DNA of 64,000 nt from Stutzerimonas stutzeri SDM-LAC (GTDB lineage Bacteria > Pseudomonadota > Gammaproteobacteria > Pseudomonadales > Pseudomonadaceae): positions 1-64,000 of the forward strand of contig NZ_AGSX01000013.1 of assembly GCF_000235745.1 (NCBI RefSeq), written 5' to 3'. The translations under genes and the position numbers were made by a program. Each line of letters starts with the position of its first letter. Within the stretch, counting starts at the first letter, position 1. Under the pieces are notes generated by a model that did not search any database, had not been told where the DNA came from, and worked only from the letters and a program-made list of their open reading frames with translations. Below, piece by piece: positions 9,698-18,537 of the stretch.

Positions 9698-10440
9698 CAG
9701 TGCCCTACCTCCGTCTTGATACCCAACAAGCGAAGGATTTCACGCCGCTCCGCAGCGAACTCGGAAAGATCGTGGCTTTTCTCGCAATGGATGAAATTGA
9801 ATGTCTTCAGCACCCTGGCTGGACGTCCGCTGAACACCAGCACGTGGTCGGCCAGATACAGGGCTTCATCAACGTCATGGGTGACCAGCAGCACGGTCGG
9901 TTGGTGCTCGTCGATCAGCTCACGCAGGACGTCTTGCAACGCCATACGAGTAAGCGCATCAAGCGCGCCGAAAGGCTCATCGAGCAGCAACACTTCCGGC
10001 TTGGCAATAAACGCCCGCGCCAAGGCAGTGCGCTGCCGCATACCGCCCGACACCTGGTGCGGATAGTAATGTTCGAAACCGTCCAGGCTGACCCGAGCGA
10101 GCCAGACCTTTGCCTGCTCGAAGGCATCGGCCTTGGCGACTCCCTGCAGCTCAAGAGCCATCGCCACATTGGCCTGTAACGAAAGCCAGGGGTACAGCGC
10201 GTGCTCCTGGAAAACCAGCGTGCGCCGGGGACTCGGCCCAGGAATCTTCTCGCCATCGGCGAGTACACGCCCTGCGGTCGGCTTTTCAAGTCCGGCAACC
10301 AGATGCAGTAACGTCGATTTCCCGCAACCGGACGGCCCAACCAGAGCGACCAGCTCGCCCTGGGCGAACTCGCCACTGAAGCCCTTGATGACTTCCAACT
10401 GGCCAAAATGCTTGTCTACTTCTTCAAACCTGAGTTGCAT
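9697..10440 (-). CDS. ABC transporter ATP-binding protein (SsuB/TauB class)
   Basis: A 247-residue ATPase with Walker A GPSGCGKST, Q-loop in LVFQEHALYPWLS, the signature VSGGMRQR (with M where most have Q-rich variants), Walker B VLLLDEPFGALD and switch His in LLVTHDVDEALYLADHV. The DEPFGALD and DVDEAL patterns are typical of nitrate/sulfonate/taurine importers. It powers uptake through the adjacent permease. It is separated from the upstream binding-protein gene by a 94-base gap carrying two hairpins, one with a T-run, which would lower its expression relative to the binding protein. Confidence 0.93.
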   Translation of the reverse strand: MQLRFEEVDKHFGQLEVIKGFSGEFAQGELVALVGPSGCGKSTLLHLVAGLEKPTAGRVLADGEKIPGPSPRRTLVFQEHALYPWLSLQANVAMALELQGVAKADAFEQAKVWLARVSLDGFEHYYPHQVSGGMRQRTALARAFIAKPEVLLLDEPFGALDALTRMALQDVLRELIDEHQPTVLLVTHDVDEALYLADHVLVFSGRPARVLKTFNFIHCEKSHDLSEFAAERREILRLLGIKTEVGH

Positions 10441-10457
10441 ATCGCTTTGAAGACCTC

Positions 10458-10480
10458 AAAAAACTGCCCGATCAGCGGGC
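10458..10480 (-). terminator. Intra-operon terminator after the ABC binding-protein gene
   Basis: Read on the minus strand, GCCCG-CTGAT-CGGGC (10466-10480) is followed by AGTTTTTT (T-run 10458-10463). It lies between the binding-protein stop and the ATPase start, where partial termination commonly gives excess binding protein over transporter. Confidence 0.65.
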
Positions 10481-10487
10481 TAAATGA

Positions 10488-10515
10488 CACTGCCCGGCGC
10501 TATGGCCGGGCAGTG
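10488..10515. repeat. 11-bp inverted repeat (strong hairpin) in the ABC operon gap
   Basis: CACTGCCCGGC at 10488-10498 pairs perfectly with GCCGGGCAGTG at 10505-10515 around a six-base loop. There is no T-run directly after it on the minus strand. It probably stabilises the 3' end of the upstream message, as a REP-like processing barrier does, in tandem with the terminator at 10458-10480. Confidence 0.7.
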
Positions 10516-10534
10516 TGGAACGATCTGCCGTAGC

Positions 10535-11524
10535 CTAGAGCTCGCGTGCTTGTTGCCAGGACAGGTCGAGAAGGCTGCTGGTATCGAATGGTTTGCCATC
10601 GCGCGTCTTGAGCGAGCCGAGTTCCTGGAGGATATCGGCGAGTTCCTGGATACGTGCCAGATCATCAGTGCCAAGCTTGGCGTCGAAGGTCTGAGTGGAA
10701 ATAGCCTCCTCAATCACAACTTCACGGGGCAGCTCGCCACGATTGAGCGTCTTCAACGTCGGTTCGGCAATAAAGTAATCGGCGATCAGCTTGGCTGCTT
10801 CTGCTGGTTGATTCTCCAGCAGCTCGATTGCATCACGTTGGGCATCAAGCGACTTCCAAACCGCCTCCTTGCGCTTTTCCAGAGTTTCCCCGGCAGTGAT
10901 CACCACCATGCAAGGGAATGGCCAGACCTCGCCAATCTCATAGATCTGCTTGACGGGCGCCACGAGCTGAGCGATCCGATCGTAGGGCTCGAAGAGAAAC
11001 GCAGCATCGGTGCGTCCGGATACGAGCGACTGAACGGCGACGGCCGGGCTGGTGCCCATGATATTGACGTCGCTGGGTGCCAGATCGGCGGCTTTCAAGG
11101 TAACGCCACGCAATACCGCATCGGCGGTACTGCCTTCTTTCTGCGACGCGAGAATCTTGCCTTTCAGGTCAGCGACCTTCTCGATACCGGTTCCTTCGCG
11201 GGCCACGATAGAGTGATAGCCTTGCTGAGCGCCACCGACAACCTTCAGATCAGCGCCCTTGGATGCCCAGGCAACCGCGTTGGTGAAGCCCAGAACTCCG
11301 GTATCCAACTGGCCGCCAATAATGGCCTTGATCAGATCCGTGCCGGAACTGAACTCAACCAGCTCGACGTCGAGACCGTGTTTCTTATAGAAGCCGCCCT
11401 CGTGGGCAACCATCGCCTGAGCATCATCCATCACACGGATATAGCCGACTTTGAACTTCTCCTGCGCCTGCGCGAATGCGCTCAGCAGCAGCAGTGCGGG
11501 AACCAACCAGTGTTTTGCCTTCAT
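10535..11524 (-). CDS. ABC transporter substrate-binding protein (SsuA/TauA/NMT1 class)
   Basis: A 329-residue periplasmic binding protein. ATG 11524 is chosen because GAGG lies eight bases upstream and a clean signal peptide follows (MKAKHWLVPALLLLSAFAQAQ); a longer frame to 11554 has no site. Family features: KVGYIRVMDDAQAMVAHEGGF at the start of the mature part, GLDVELVEFSSGTDLIKAI, and VAREGTGIEKVADLKGK, the pattern of aliphatic sulfonate/taurine/nitrate binders. It is the first gene of the importer. The ligand cannot be assigned; sulfonates or related organic anions are the leading guess. Confidence 0.9.
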   Translation of the reverse strand: MKAKHWLVPALLLLSAFAQAQEKFKVGYIRVMDDAQAMVAHEGGFYKKHGLDVELVEFSSGTDLIKAIIGGQLDTGVLGFTNAVAWASKGADLKVVGGAQQGYHSIVAREGTGIEKVADLKGKILASQKEGSTADAVLRGVTLKAADLAPSDVNIMGTSPAVAVQSLVSGRTDAAFLFEPYDRIAQLVAPVKQIYEIGEVWPFPCMVVITAGETLEKRKEAVWKSLDAQRDAIELLENQPAEAAKLIADYFIAEPTLKTLNRGELPREVVIEEAISTQTFDAKLGTDDLARIQELADILQELGSLKTRDGKPFDTSSLLDLSWQQAREL

Positions 11525-11558
11525 TGTCGACCTCATGTAGATAGGCAGCGCCATACAT

Positions 11559-11594
11559 ATAACTAGACGAAAGCAGATAAGTTCATCTAGTTAT
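11559..11594. promoter_or_regulatory. 9-bp perfect inverted repeat upstream of the ABC importer
   Basis: ATAACTAGA (11559-11567) and TCTAGTTAT (11586-11594) form a perfect inverted repeat with an 18-base spacer, 35-70 bases upstream of the binding-protein ATG. AT-rich sequence around it suits a promoter. It may be an operator for an unlinked regulator; no regulator gene lies beside the operon. Confidence 0.5.
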
Positions 11595-11712
11595 TAGTGG
11601 GGTATGGCTTAGAACTTTACATGAAGTCTGGACCGCGCGGCACTACCTAACCGCCATAAGCATTAAACCGGAAGTTATAAGCTGACGACCCTCGCGCAAC
11701 CTCTTGGACGAG

Positions 11713-12312
11713 TCAGAGTGTGATCGTCTTCCGACCGGCCAGTGCGTGGGCAAGCGTGCCGCCATCGACGAGATCTAGCTCTCCGCCAAGCGGGACACCG
11801 TGCGCGATGCGGCTGAGCGTCAGCCCTTTCGGAATTAACAGTTGCGCAATGTAATGCGCAGTAGCCTCGCCTTCGACGGTGGGGTTGGTGGCCAGTATCG
11901 CTTCGCTGAAATTGCCCTCGGCCACTCGCCCGAGCAATTCGGGAATGCCTATGGCCTCCGGCCCCAGGCCATCAAGGGGAGAAAGGTGCCCCTTGAGCAC
12001 GAAGTAGCGACCCCGGAATCCCGTCTGCTCTACGGCGAACACATCCACCGGGCTCTGCACGATACAGAGCAAGGCATCGTCCCGCCTCGGATCAGCGCAC
12101 TGCGGGCAAAGTTCTTCCTCGCACAACGTGCGGCACTGGCGGCAATAGCCCACCTCTTCCATTGCACGCGCAAGTGCCTGAGCCAATCTCTGCCCACCGC
12201 TGCGATCACGCTCAAGCATCTGCAAAGCCATGCGTTGGGCGGTTTTTTGCCCTACGCCTGGGAGAATGCGCAATGCATCGATGAGTTGGCGAATAAGCGG
12301 GCTGAAAGACAT
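11713..12312 (-). CDS. recR: Recombination mediator protein RecR
   Basis: A 199-residue protein that with RecF and RecO loads RecA on gapped DNA. It shows the N-terminal helix-hairpin-helix ([20 protein letters not shown]), the Cys4 zinc finger CRQC...CEEELCPQC, and a Toprim domain ([15 protein letters not shown]). Length equals the family norm. It is the last gene of the conserved dnaX-ybaB-recR set, 145 bases downstream of ybaB. Confidence 0.97.
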   Translation of the reverse strand: MSFSPLIRQLIDALRILPGVGQKTAQRMALQMLERDRSGGQRLAQALARAMEEVGYCRQCRTLCEEELCPQCADPRRDDALLCIVQSPVDVFAVEQTGFRGRYFVLKGHLSPLDGLGPEAIGIPELLGRVAEGNFSEAILATNPTVEGEATAHYIAQLLIPKGLTLSRIAHGVPLGGELDLVDGGTLAHALAGRKTITL

Positions 12313-12430
12313 GGACTCACCAGGTTGAGAAGCAATGGGGACTGTTTTTACAGAGGGCGGCGCCAGGGACCGTGCCGTGATTTCGCTTGGCTAGAGCGTC
12401 TCTCACGGCGCCGGCAGGCCGCGCTGGCTA

Positions 12431-12448
12431 GATGCCGGGAACGGCATC
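12431..12448. repeat. Short hairpin just downstream of ybaB
   Basis: GATGCCG (12431-12437) and CGGCATC (12442-12448) are a perfect 7-bp inverted repeat with a four-base loop, ten bases past the ybaB stop on the minus strand. There is no T-run, so it is more likely an mRNA-stability element than a terminator. Confidence 0.4.
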
Positions 12449-12457
12449 CGAGCGCCA

Positions 12458-12784
12458 TCAGAAGGGCATTTTGAAACCCGGTGGCAACTGCATACCGTCG
12501 GTCATACCGGACATTTTTTCCTTGCTGTTCTGCTCGATCTTGCGCACTGCGTCATTTACCGCAGCGGCTATCAGGTCCTCGAGAATTTCCTTGTCTTCCT
12601 GCATCAGGCTGTCATCAAGGCTGACACGTTTGACGTCGTGCCGGCCATTCATCACAACGCTCACCAAGCCAGCACCGGACTGACCGGTCACTTCTGCGTT
12701 GGCCAGTTCCTCCTGCATTTTCTGCATCTTTTCCTGCATCTGCTGCGCCTGCTTCATCAGGCCGGCCATGCCACCTTTCATCAT
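12458..12784 (-). CDS. ybaB: Nucleoid-associated protein, YbaB/EbfC family
   Basis: A 108-residue DNA-binding protein. The family pattern is clear: [26 protein letters not shown]-type N-terminal helix rich in Met and Gln, then [23 protein letters not shown] and the C-terminal [10 protein letters not shown]. Such proteins bind DNA as tweezer-like dimers. It lies 15 bases downstream of dnaX and upstream of recR, an order conserved in proteobacteria. Confidence 0.96.
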   Translation of the reverse strand: MMKGGMAGLMKQAQQMQEKMQKMQEELANAEVTGQSGAGLVSVVMNGRHDVKRVSLDDSLMQEDKEILEDLIAAAVNDAVRKIEQNSKEKMSGMTDGMQLPPGFKMPF

Positions 12785-12799
12785 GGGAATTACCTCGGA

Positions 12800-14890
12800 T
12801 CAGGGTTCAGAGTGTTCTACGGGTTCGATAGTACCGTCGCGAATGACGGCAGCGAACTGTTGCATCAACTGTTGGACCACAGGATCTGCCTGGATCGACT
12901 GCTCTGCTGCCCGCTGTCGCTCGCCACGGCGCCGCGCGGCAGCTTGTGCCGGCGTTTCCTGCTGCGGTGTCTGCAACTCGATGTCCAGCTGCAGGGTACG
13001 CCCGTGGTATTGGTTCAGCGCATCGTTCAGACGTCGATGCTGAGTGGCGTTGAACAGCGCACTTTGCGCTGGGTCCAGGTGCATGAGCCAGCGGTCATCT
13101 TCCACGGCGATCAATGTGCAATTTGCTGCGATGCTACCGGTCAGCCCACCCAGCCCCAGCTTCAGATAAATATCCAGCCACTCCGCGGCCAAGCCGGTTG
13201 CCGGCTCGACTGCAAGCGTCGGCTCGGACGGTTGCGGATCGATCGCGAAATCGTCAAGCCCGCCAAGGTAGGCCTCGGCCTGGGTTTCGACTTCAAAGTA
13301 GTCTTCGTCGGTAAGCGGCGGCTCATCATCGTCCGGCTCGTTAACCTCAACCACCGCAGCGTGATGCGCTGGTTCGCCCAGAGGCTCGGTCTTTTGCTCC
13401 AGCACCCCGCTCTCCACCGCTACTGGCGGCGTGTCAGGCGGCTCATTCCAGGGCAGATCAACCACTGGGAGCGCGGGTTCAGCTTTTGCGGGCTCGGGCA
13501 CAGCAGGAGCATGCACAGCACCTACGACTGCCACCGTTTCCGGCGACGAAACGCTCGCGGCGGGCGCACGCGCTGTCGCTGTCGCCTGTTCGGCAATCAC
13601 ATCCGTCGGAGCAGACGCAGGGTTCGACCGGTGCGCAGTTGTGGCGATTGGCGGAGCCGACTGTGCCGAAGCCACCGGCGCCTCAACCGGATCGCGAACC
13701 GGTGCAGCCGGGCCTGCTGAACCGGCCACGTTCGTTGTGCTGGAATCAGTCGTGGCCTGACTGACTCCTGATGTCTTTAGTGGCGTTCGCGGCGCACCTT
13801 CATCGTCGGCGGGCCGAAACGCGAGCATGCGCAACAGCACCATCTCGAAACCGCTTCGCGGATCGGGGGCCAACGGCAGATCACGCCGGCCGATCAGGCC
13901 CATCTGGTAATAGAACTGGACATCCTCAGCAGGTAACGCCTGGGCCAGCGCCAGCACGCGATCACGATCGCCCTGACCGTTATCCACTGCATCCGGCAAT
14001 GCCTGAGCAACAGCGATGCGGTGCAGAACATTGAGCATTTCGGCAAGCACACCTCCCCAATCGGGGCCTTGCTCTGCCAGATGACGCACCGCTTCGAGCA
14101 GCGCACGGGCATCGCCTTCCAACAGCGACTGCAGCACGCCATAGACCTGACCATGATCCAGCGTGCCGAGCATGCTGCGAACATCAGCCGCGAGCACTTT
14201 ACCTTCACCAAAGGAGATCGCCTGATCGGTGAGACTCATGGCATCGCGCATCGAGCCATCTGCGGCGCGGCCGAGCAACCAGAGCGCATCTTCCTCGAAC
14301 GGGACCTGCTCGACGGCGAGCACATGGGTCAGGTGCTCGACTACGCGCTCGGGCGGCATGTTCTTAAGCGAGAACTGCAGGCAGCGGGACAGGATGGTCA
14401 CCGGCAGCTTCTGCGGATCGGTAGTCGCCAGTAGAAACTTGACGTAGGGCGGTGGCTCTTCAAGCGTTTTAAGCAAGGCGTTGAACGAGTGCGACGAGAG
14501 CATGTGCACTTCGTCGATCAGGTAGACCTTGTAGCGCCCACGGCTGGGGGCGTACTGCACGTTATCCAGCAGTTCGCGGGTATCTTCGACCTTGGTGCGG
14601 CTCGCGGCGTCCACTTCGATCAGGTCGACGAACCGGCCCTCATCGATTTCGCGGCAAACCGAGCATTCTCCACAAGGCGTGGAACTGATGCCCGTCTCGC
14701 AATTGAGGCACTTGGCGATGATCCGCGCGATGGTGGTCTTGCCAACTCCACGGGTGCCCGTGAACAGATAGGCATGATGCAGGCGCTGGCTGTCCAATGC
14801 GTTGATCAAAGCCTTGAGCACGTGCGTCTGGCCGACCAATTCGCGGAACGAGCGCGGACGCCACTTGCGGGCTAGTACCTGATAACTCAT
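12800..14890 (-). CDS. dnaX: DNA polymerase III subunits gamma and tau
   Basis: A 696-residue clamp-loader ATPase. Visible: Walker A GTRGVGKT (45-52), zinc-binding cysteines C64, C73, C76 and C79, DEVHMLS (Walker B), the SRC sensor motif (ILSRCLQF), then domain III. After about residue 370 comes a Pro/Ala/Val-rich linker and the acidic tau-specific region ending in the alpha-binding domain. I saw no A6G-type slippery heptamer like that of E. coli, so a separate gamma form is not evident. It heads dnaX-ybaB-recR. I looked for the 4.5S RNA gene that I associate with this area and did not find it. Confidence 0.96.
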   Translation of the reverse strand: MSYQVLARKWRPRSFRELVGQTHVLKALINALDSQRLHHAYLFTGTRGVGKTTIARIIAKCLNCETGISSTPCGECSVCREIDEGRFVDLIEVDAASRTKVEDTRELLDNVQYAPSRGRYKVYLIDEVHMLSSHSFNALLKTLEEPPPYVKFLLATTDPQKLPVTILSRCLQFSLKNMPPERVVEHLTHVLAVEQVPFEEDALWLLGRAADGSMRDAMSLTDQAISFGEGKVLAADVRSMLGTLDHGQVYGVLQSLLEGDARALLEAVRHLAEQGPDWGGVLAEMLNVLHRIAVAQALPDAVDNGQGDRDRVLALAQALPAEDVQFYYQMGLIGRRDLPLAPDPRSGFEMVLLRMLAFRPADDEGAPRTPLKTSGVSQATTDSSTTNVAGSAGPAAPVRDPVEAPVASAQSAPPIATTAHRSNPASAPTDVIAEQATATARAPAASVSSPETVAVVGAVHAPAVPEPAKAEPALPVVDLPWNEPPDTPPVAVESGVLEQKTEPLGEPAHHAAVVEVNEPDDDEPPLTDEDYFEVETQAEAYLGGLDDFAIDPQPSEPTLAVEPATGLAAEWLDIYLKLGLGGLTGSIAANCTLIAVEDDRWLMHLDPAQSALFNATQHRRLNDALNQYHGRTLQLDIELQTPQQETPAQAAARRRGERQRAAEQSIQADPVVQQLMQQFAAVIRDGTIEPVEHSEP

Positions 14891-15002
14891 AACACCATCG
14901 CGGGATAAAGCAGAGAACGGGTAATGCTAGCGGAGCAGGCTGCAAATTGCATCCGGCCTGATACCGGCGCGGCCACTGCAGCTCGTGATCGGCACGGGCT
15001 GG

Positions 15003-16148
15003 CTAGTGCTTAACGGTTGCGCCCAAGGCCCGCACGATTTGCTCCAGCTGCGGTTGAGCGCTGTTGATCTCGATCTGCAGGCCGTCTATTTCACGACGCG
15101 GTGGGTACTGCTTGCGCAACTGATCGAAGCCGACCGCACGCTGGGCCTCGTCTTTGCACAGGTTGCGGCGAAATGCAGCGTCGTCACGTCGCGGGTCGTA
15201 AACGGCCCGACAGATTGTCGCCAGCAGCTCAGCGGTCCCAGCGGAAGCATCGAAGACCAAGCCTCGCAGCGACGCTGGCGGCATCAGGTCCGCCAGTTCA
15301 ACTTTTGGCTCCAGCCCCCTGCTCGCGCAAAACGCCTGATAGATTTGCGCCGTTCCGCGCAATTTCCCGTCCAGGCTATAGCCGGCGATATGCGGGGTCG
15401 CGATCCAGCACAGTTCGGCCAGCTCGACATCGACCTGCGGTTCGCCCTCCCAGACATCGAGCACTGCCTGAATATCTGTCCGCCTGGCCAGCTGCGTGCG
15501 CAAGGCGGCATTGTCGACCACGGCACCACGGGCAGCATTGATCAGCCAGGCGCCTGGCCGCAGTTGCTCCAGACGGGACCGGTCCAACAGGTGAAACGTC
15601 GAGTGCTCGCCTTCCAGCGTTAACGGGGTATGCAGGCTGATGACATCGCACTCTGCAAGAATTTCATCAAGCGTGACGAACTCACCCACTTCACGCGCCT
15701 GGCGCGGCGGATCACAGACACGCACATCCCAGCCCAGACCACGCAGAACCTCTACCAGCCTGCCGCCGACCTCGCCGGCACCGACTACGCCATAACACCG
15801 ATCAGCCAGCTCGACGCCCTCACCTTCGGCCAAGGCCAGAAGGCTGCCGAGCACATAGTCAACGACGCCCCGAGCGTTGCAACCCGGTGCACTGGCCCAG
15901 CTGATTCCTGCCTCCTCGAAGTAATCAACGTCGAGGTGGTCGGTTCCGATTGTGCAAGTACCCACGAAGCGAACTGCGCTTCCTTCGAGTAGCTCGCGGT
16001 CTACCCGGGTGACAGACCGAACCAGAAGCACGTCGGCTTGCTCGACTGCGGCCCTGTTAATACTTCGTCCTGGCATGCGTCGTATCTCGCCGAACTCAGC
16101 GAAAAAAGCGTCGACCAAGGGAATGTTTTCATCGGCAAGGATACGCAT
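15003..16148 (-). CDS. pdxB: Erythronate-4-phosphate dehydrogenase
   Basis: A 381-residue NAD-dependent D-2-hydroxyacid dehydrogenase, second step of the DXP-independent route to pyridoxal phosphate. N-terminal [20 protein letters not shown] is typical PdxB; the NAD fold follows ([20 protein letters not shown]), with catalytic Arg in NAARGAVVD, Glu in WEGEP and His in ATPHIAGYS. The C-terminal PdxB dimerisation domain (about 285-381) is present. GGAGC precedes the ATG. It is divergent from the MATE transporter gene. SerC, used in the same pathway, is at 41210-42295. Confidence 0.95.
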   Translation of the reverse strand: MRILADENIPLVDAFFAEFGEIRRMPGRSINRAAVEQADVLLVRSVTRVDRELLEGSAVRFVGTCTIGTDHLDVDYFEEAGISWASAPGCNARGVVDYVLGSLLALAEGEGVELADRCYGVVGAGEVGGRLVEVLRGLGWDVRVCDPPRQAREVGEFVTLDEILAECDVISLHTPLTLEGEHSTFHLLDRSRLEQLRPGAWLINAARGAVVDNAALRTQLARRTDIQAVLDVWEGEPQVDVELAELCWIATPHIAGYSLDGKLRGTAQIYQAFCASRGLEPKVELADLMPPASLRGLVFDASAGTAELLATICRAVYDPRRDDAAFRRNLCKDEAQRAVGFDQLRKQYPPRREIDGLQIEINSAQPQLEQIVRALGATVKH

Positions 16149-16267
16149 CGTCAGGCTCCGTCATTGATTGCCCATTCTAGACCGCGTTGGTCCGCTCTGC
16201 TGGCTTCCCGTGTGCGCGGCTCGCGGCGTAGACTAGGCGGCTTGTGTATACAATCCGGATATCTGCA

Positions 16268-17656
16268 ATGCCCACTGAGTTGAAACTCAGACGGGTTCGC
16301 GTCGAACTGCGCACCCTCTTCGCCCTCGCCCTTCCAATGATGGTTGCTCAACTGGCAAACACCGCCATGGGCTTTGTCGACACCCTGATGGCCGGCCGCG
16401 TCAGTCCGGAAGACCTCGCTGCAGTAGCCTTGGGCAACTCGATCTGGGTGCCGGTATTTCTTCTTGTAACAGGGGTCGTGCTGGCGACCACTCCCAACGT
16501 CGCTCAGCACTTCGGCCGCGACCAGCACGAACGAATTGGGCCGCTGGTTCGCCAGGCCCTGTGGATGGGACTTGGTGTAGGGTCGCTGTTCGCGTTGCTG
16601 ATGTGGAACGCCGAACCACTGCTGCATCTGATGGAAGTCGAACCGGCGCTGATTGACCCGACCATGGCCTATTTGCGTGCAGTCGCCTGTGGCTTCCCCG
16701 CAGTTGCCCTGTATCAAGTACTGCGGTGTTACAGCGATGGGCTCGGCCACACCCGGCCCAGCATGGTGGTCGGCATTCTTGCGCTGATGCTGAACATTCC
16801 GCTCAACTACATCTTTATCTACGGCAAGTTGGGTCTGCCCGCCATGGGTGGCGTCGGCTGTGGCTGGGCAACTGCCGTGGTCATGGTTTTCATGCTGCTG
16901 GCAATGCTGTTCTGGGTGCGCCGCGCCGAGTATTACCAGCCAAGCCTGTTGTTTAGCCATTTCGAGTGGCCGGAATGGTCAGCGCTGAGCCGCTTGCTAT
17001 CGGTCGGTGTACCAATTGGCATTGCAGTGTTTGCCGAGGCCAGCATCTTTTCGGTCATCGCGCTTCTGATCGGCGGCCTCGGCGCGACCGTGGTGGCGGG
17101 GCATCAGATCGCGCTGAATTTCACCTCGCTGATCTTCATGATTCCGCTGTCATTGGGCATGGCCATCACCATCCGCATCGGCCAGGCGCTGGGGCGAGGC
17201 GCACCGCGTGACGCGCGCTTCGTTGCCGGCTTGGGAGTCCTATCGAGCCTGGTCTACGCCTGCTTCTCGGCGGGTGGCATGCTGTTGTTCAGCGAGCAGA
17301 TCGCACGCATCTATACGACAGACCCGGCCGTGATTGCCGTGGCTGCCAGCTTGTTCTTCTATGCCGCGCTGTTTCAGTTCTCGGACGTGGTGCAGGTGAC
17401 CGCAGCAGGCGCATTGCGGGGCTACCAGGACACACGCATGACGATGATATTCACGCTTTTCGCCTACTGGGGCATTGGCCTGCCGGTGGGTTACCTGCTC
17501 GGCCTTACCGATAGATTCGGCGAACCCAGCGGGCCGGCCGGGCTCTGGCAGGGCCTGATCGCAGGCCTGAGCTGCGCCGCGTTACTGCTGACCATTCGCC
17601 TGATGCGCAGCGCCCGTCGCGAAATTCGTCGAGAACCAAACCAGGCGACAGCCTGA
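16268..17656 (+). CDS. norM: MATE family multidrug/cation antiporter (NorM type)
   Basis: A 462-residue protein with twelve predicted membrane helices in two MatE repeats. Family sequence at the start: LRTLFALALPMMVAQLANTAMGFVDTLMAGRVSPEDLAAVALG, with the conserved acidic residue of helix 1 (FVDT). NorM pumps expel cationic drugs and dyes using Na+ or H+. ATG 16268 is preferred on family alignment; GTG 16244 with AGGCGG upstream is an alternative. A -10-like TATACAAT lies at about 16247-16254, directly between the two start choices, which favours the later start. Confidence 0.92.
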   Translation: MPTELKLRRVRVELRTLFALALPMMVAQLANTAMGFVDTLMAGRVSPEDLAAVALGNSIWVPVFLLVTGVVLATTPNVAQHFGRDQHERIGPLVRQALWMGLGVGSLFALLMWNAEPLLHLMEVEPALIDPTMAYLRAVACGFPAVALYQVLRCYSDGLGHTRPSMVVGILALMLNIPLNYIFIYGKLGLPAMGGVGCGWATAVVMVFMLLAMLFWVRRAEYYQPSLLFSHFEWPEWSALSRLLSVGVPIGIAVFAEASIFSVIALLIGGLGATVVAGHQIALNFTSLIFMIPLSLGMAITIRIGQALGRGAPRDARFVAGLGVLSSLVYACFSAGGMLLFSEQIARIYTTDPAVIAVAASLFFYAALFQFSDVVQVTAAGALRGYQDTRMTMIFTLFAYWGIGLPVGYLLGLTDRFGEPSGPAGLWQGLIAGLSCAALLLTIRLMRSARREIRREPNQATA

Positions 17657-17677
17657 CGATTAGCTGGTACAGGTTGT

Positions 17678-18433
17678 TCAGACCTCCAGGGCCAGCATGG
17701 CAGCACTCAGCAGCAGGAAGCCGCTGAAGAGCAGACGCAACATCCGCTCCGGGAGCGCATGCGCCAACTTCACGCCGAGACTGATGCTGATCAATCCGCC
17801 TATCGCAAGCGGTAATCCCAGCATCCAATCCACCTGGCCATGGGTGGCGTAAGTGACCAGCGTAACGGCGGTGCTTGGCGCAGCCAATGACAGTGAAAGG
17901 CCTTGCGCCACAACCTGTGATGTTCCGAATACCGCTGTGAGTATCGGCGTGGCAAGCACTGCACCCCCCACGCCAAACAAGCCGCCCAGCCCGCCGGCGC
18001 CAGCGCCCAGCACGCCTAACCACGGCCAGGGATGGCGCAATTCGGCGCCACCGGATGGCGGCCGAAAGAATACCCGTGACAAGGTGTGGACAGCCAAAGC
18101 GACGAGAAAACCAACAAAAGCGATGCGCATGCGCTCAGCATCCAGCGATACGGCGAATGCGGCGCCGGCAATGGCGAAGCAGAAACTGGTAATGCCCAAC
18201 GCTGCCGCATGGCGCACGTCGATGCGATTGCGTTGGTGGTAGCGCCAGATGGCCAGCAGCACGTTTGGCACAACCATGACCAAGGCGGTGCCCTGAGCGA
18301 CCTGTTGATCCAGATCGAACAGCACACCCAATACCGGAATCGCTATCAGCCCTCCGCCTATGCCAAACAGGCCACCCAACGCCCCCAGCGTCAAACCCAA
18401 CAGCACATTCAAAACGAAGCCGACCAGGTCCAT
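17678..18433 (-). CDS. Sulfite exporter TauE/SafE family (DUF81) transporter
   Basis: A 251-residue membrane protein with two copies of the family's glycine-rich motif: LGGLFGIGGGLIAIPVL (N-terminal half) and GGLFGVGGAVLATPIL (C-terminal half). TauE/SafE proteins export sulfite, sulfoacetate or other small anions. The start at 18433 is fixed by a perfect AGGAGG site; the open frame continues to 18499 without a site. It is divergent from a LysR gene with an inverted repeat between them, so it is probably that regulator's target. The substrate is unknown. Confidence 0.9.
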   Translation of the reverse strand: MDLVGFVLNVLLGLTLGALGGLFGIGGGLIAIPVLGVLFDLDQQVAQGTALVMVVPNVLLAIWRYHQRNRIDVRHAAALGITSFCFAIAGAAFAVSLDAERMRIAFVGFLVALAVHTLSRVFFRPPSGGAELRHPWPWLGVLGAGAGGLGGLFGVGGAVLATPILTAVFGTSQVVAQGLSLSLAAPSTAVTLVTYATHGQVDWMLGLPLAIGGLISISLGVKLAHALPERMLRLLFSGFLLLSAAMLALEV

Positions 18434-18503
18434 GACGCCTCCTATGAAAGCCGCAATGCTACCCAGCGTGCTCTGGCAGGCATATGCACGAGAATGCACA
18501 ATG

Positions 18504-18524
18504 GCTTTGCGTAATCTGCAAAGC
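18504..18524. promoter_or_regulatory. Perfect inverted repeat between the exporter and lysR genes
   Basis: GCTTTGC (18504-18510) and GCAAAGC (18518-18524) are a perfect 7-7-7 inverted repeat. It lies 14 bases upstream of the LysR ATG and 70 bases upstream of the exporter ATG, as expected for a LysR operator controlling a divergent pair. Confidence 0.6.
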
Positions 18525-18537
18525 GAAGCAAATACCC

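Noticed and set aside
10484-11566. 360-codon plus-strand frame opposite the ABC binding protein
   Set aside because: Starts inside the intergenic hairpin and mirrors the binding-protein codons; shadow.
14891-15002. Possible 4.5S RNA (ffs) upstream of dnaX
   Set aside because: I looked for the conserved SRP RNA core around GGTCCGGAAGGAAGCAGCC on both strands and did not see it.
16240-16254. GntR-like operator TTGTGTATACAATC upstream of norM
   Set aside because: It is only partly symmetrical and is explained at least as well as a -10 element (TATACAAT); no GntR gene is near.
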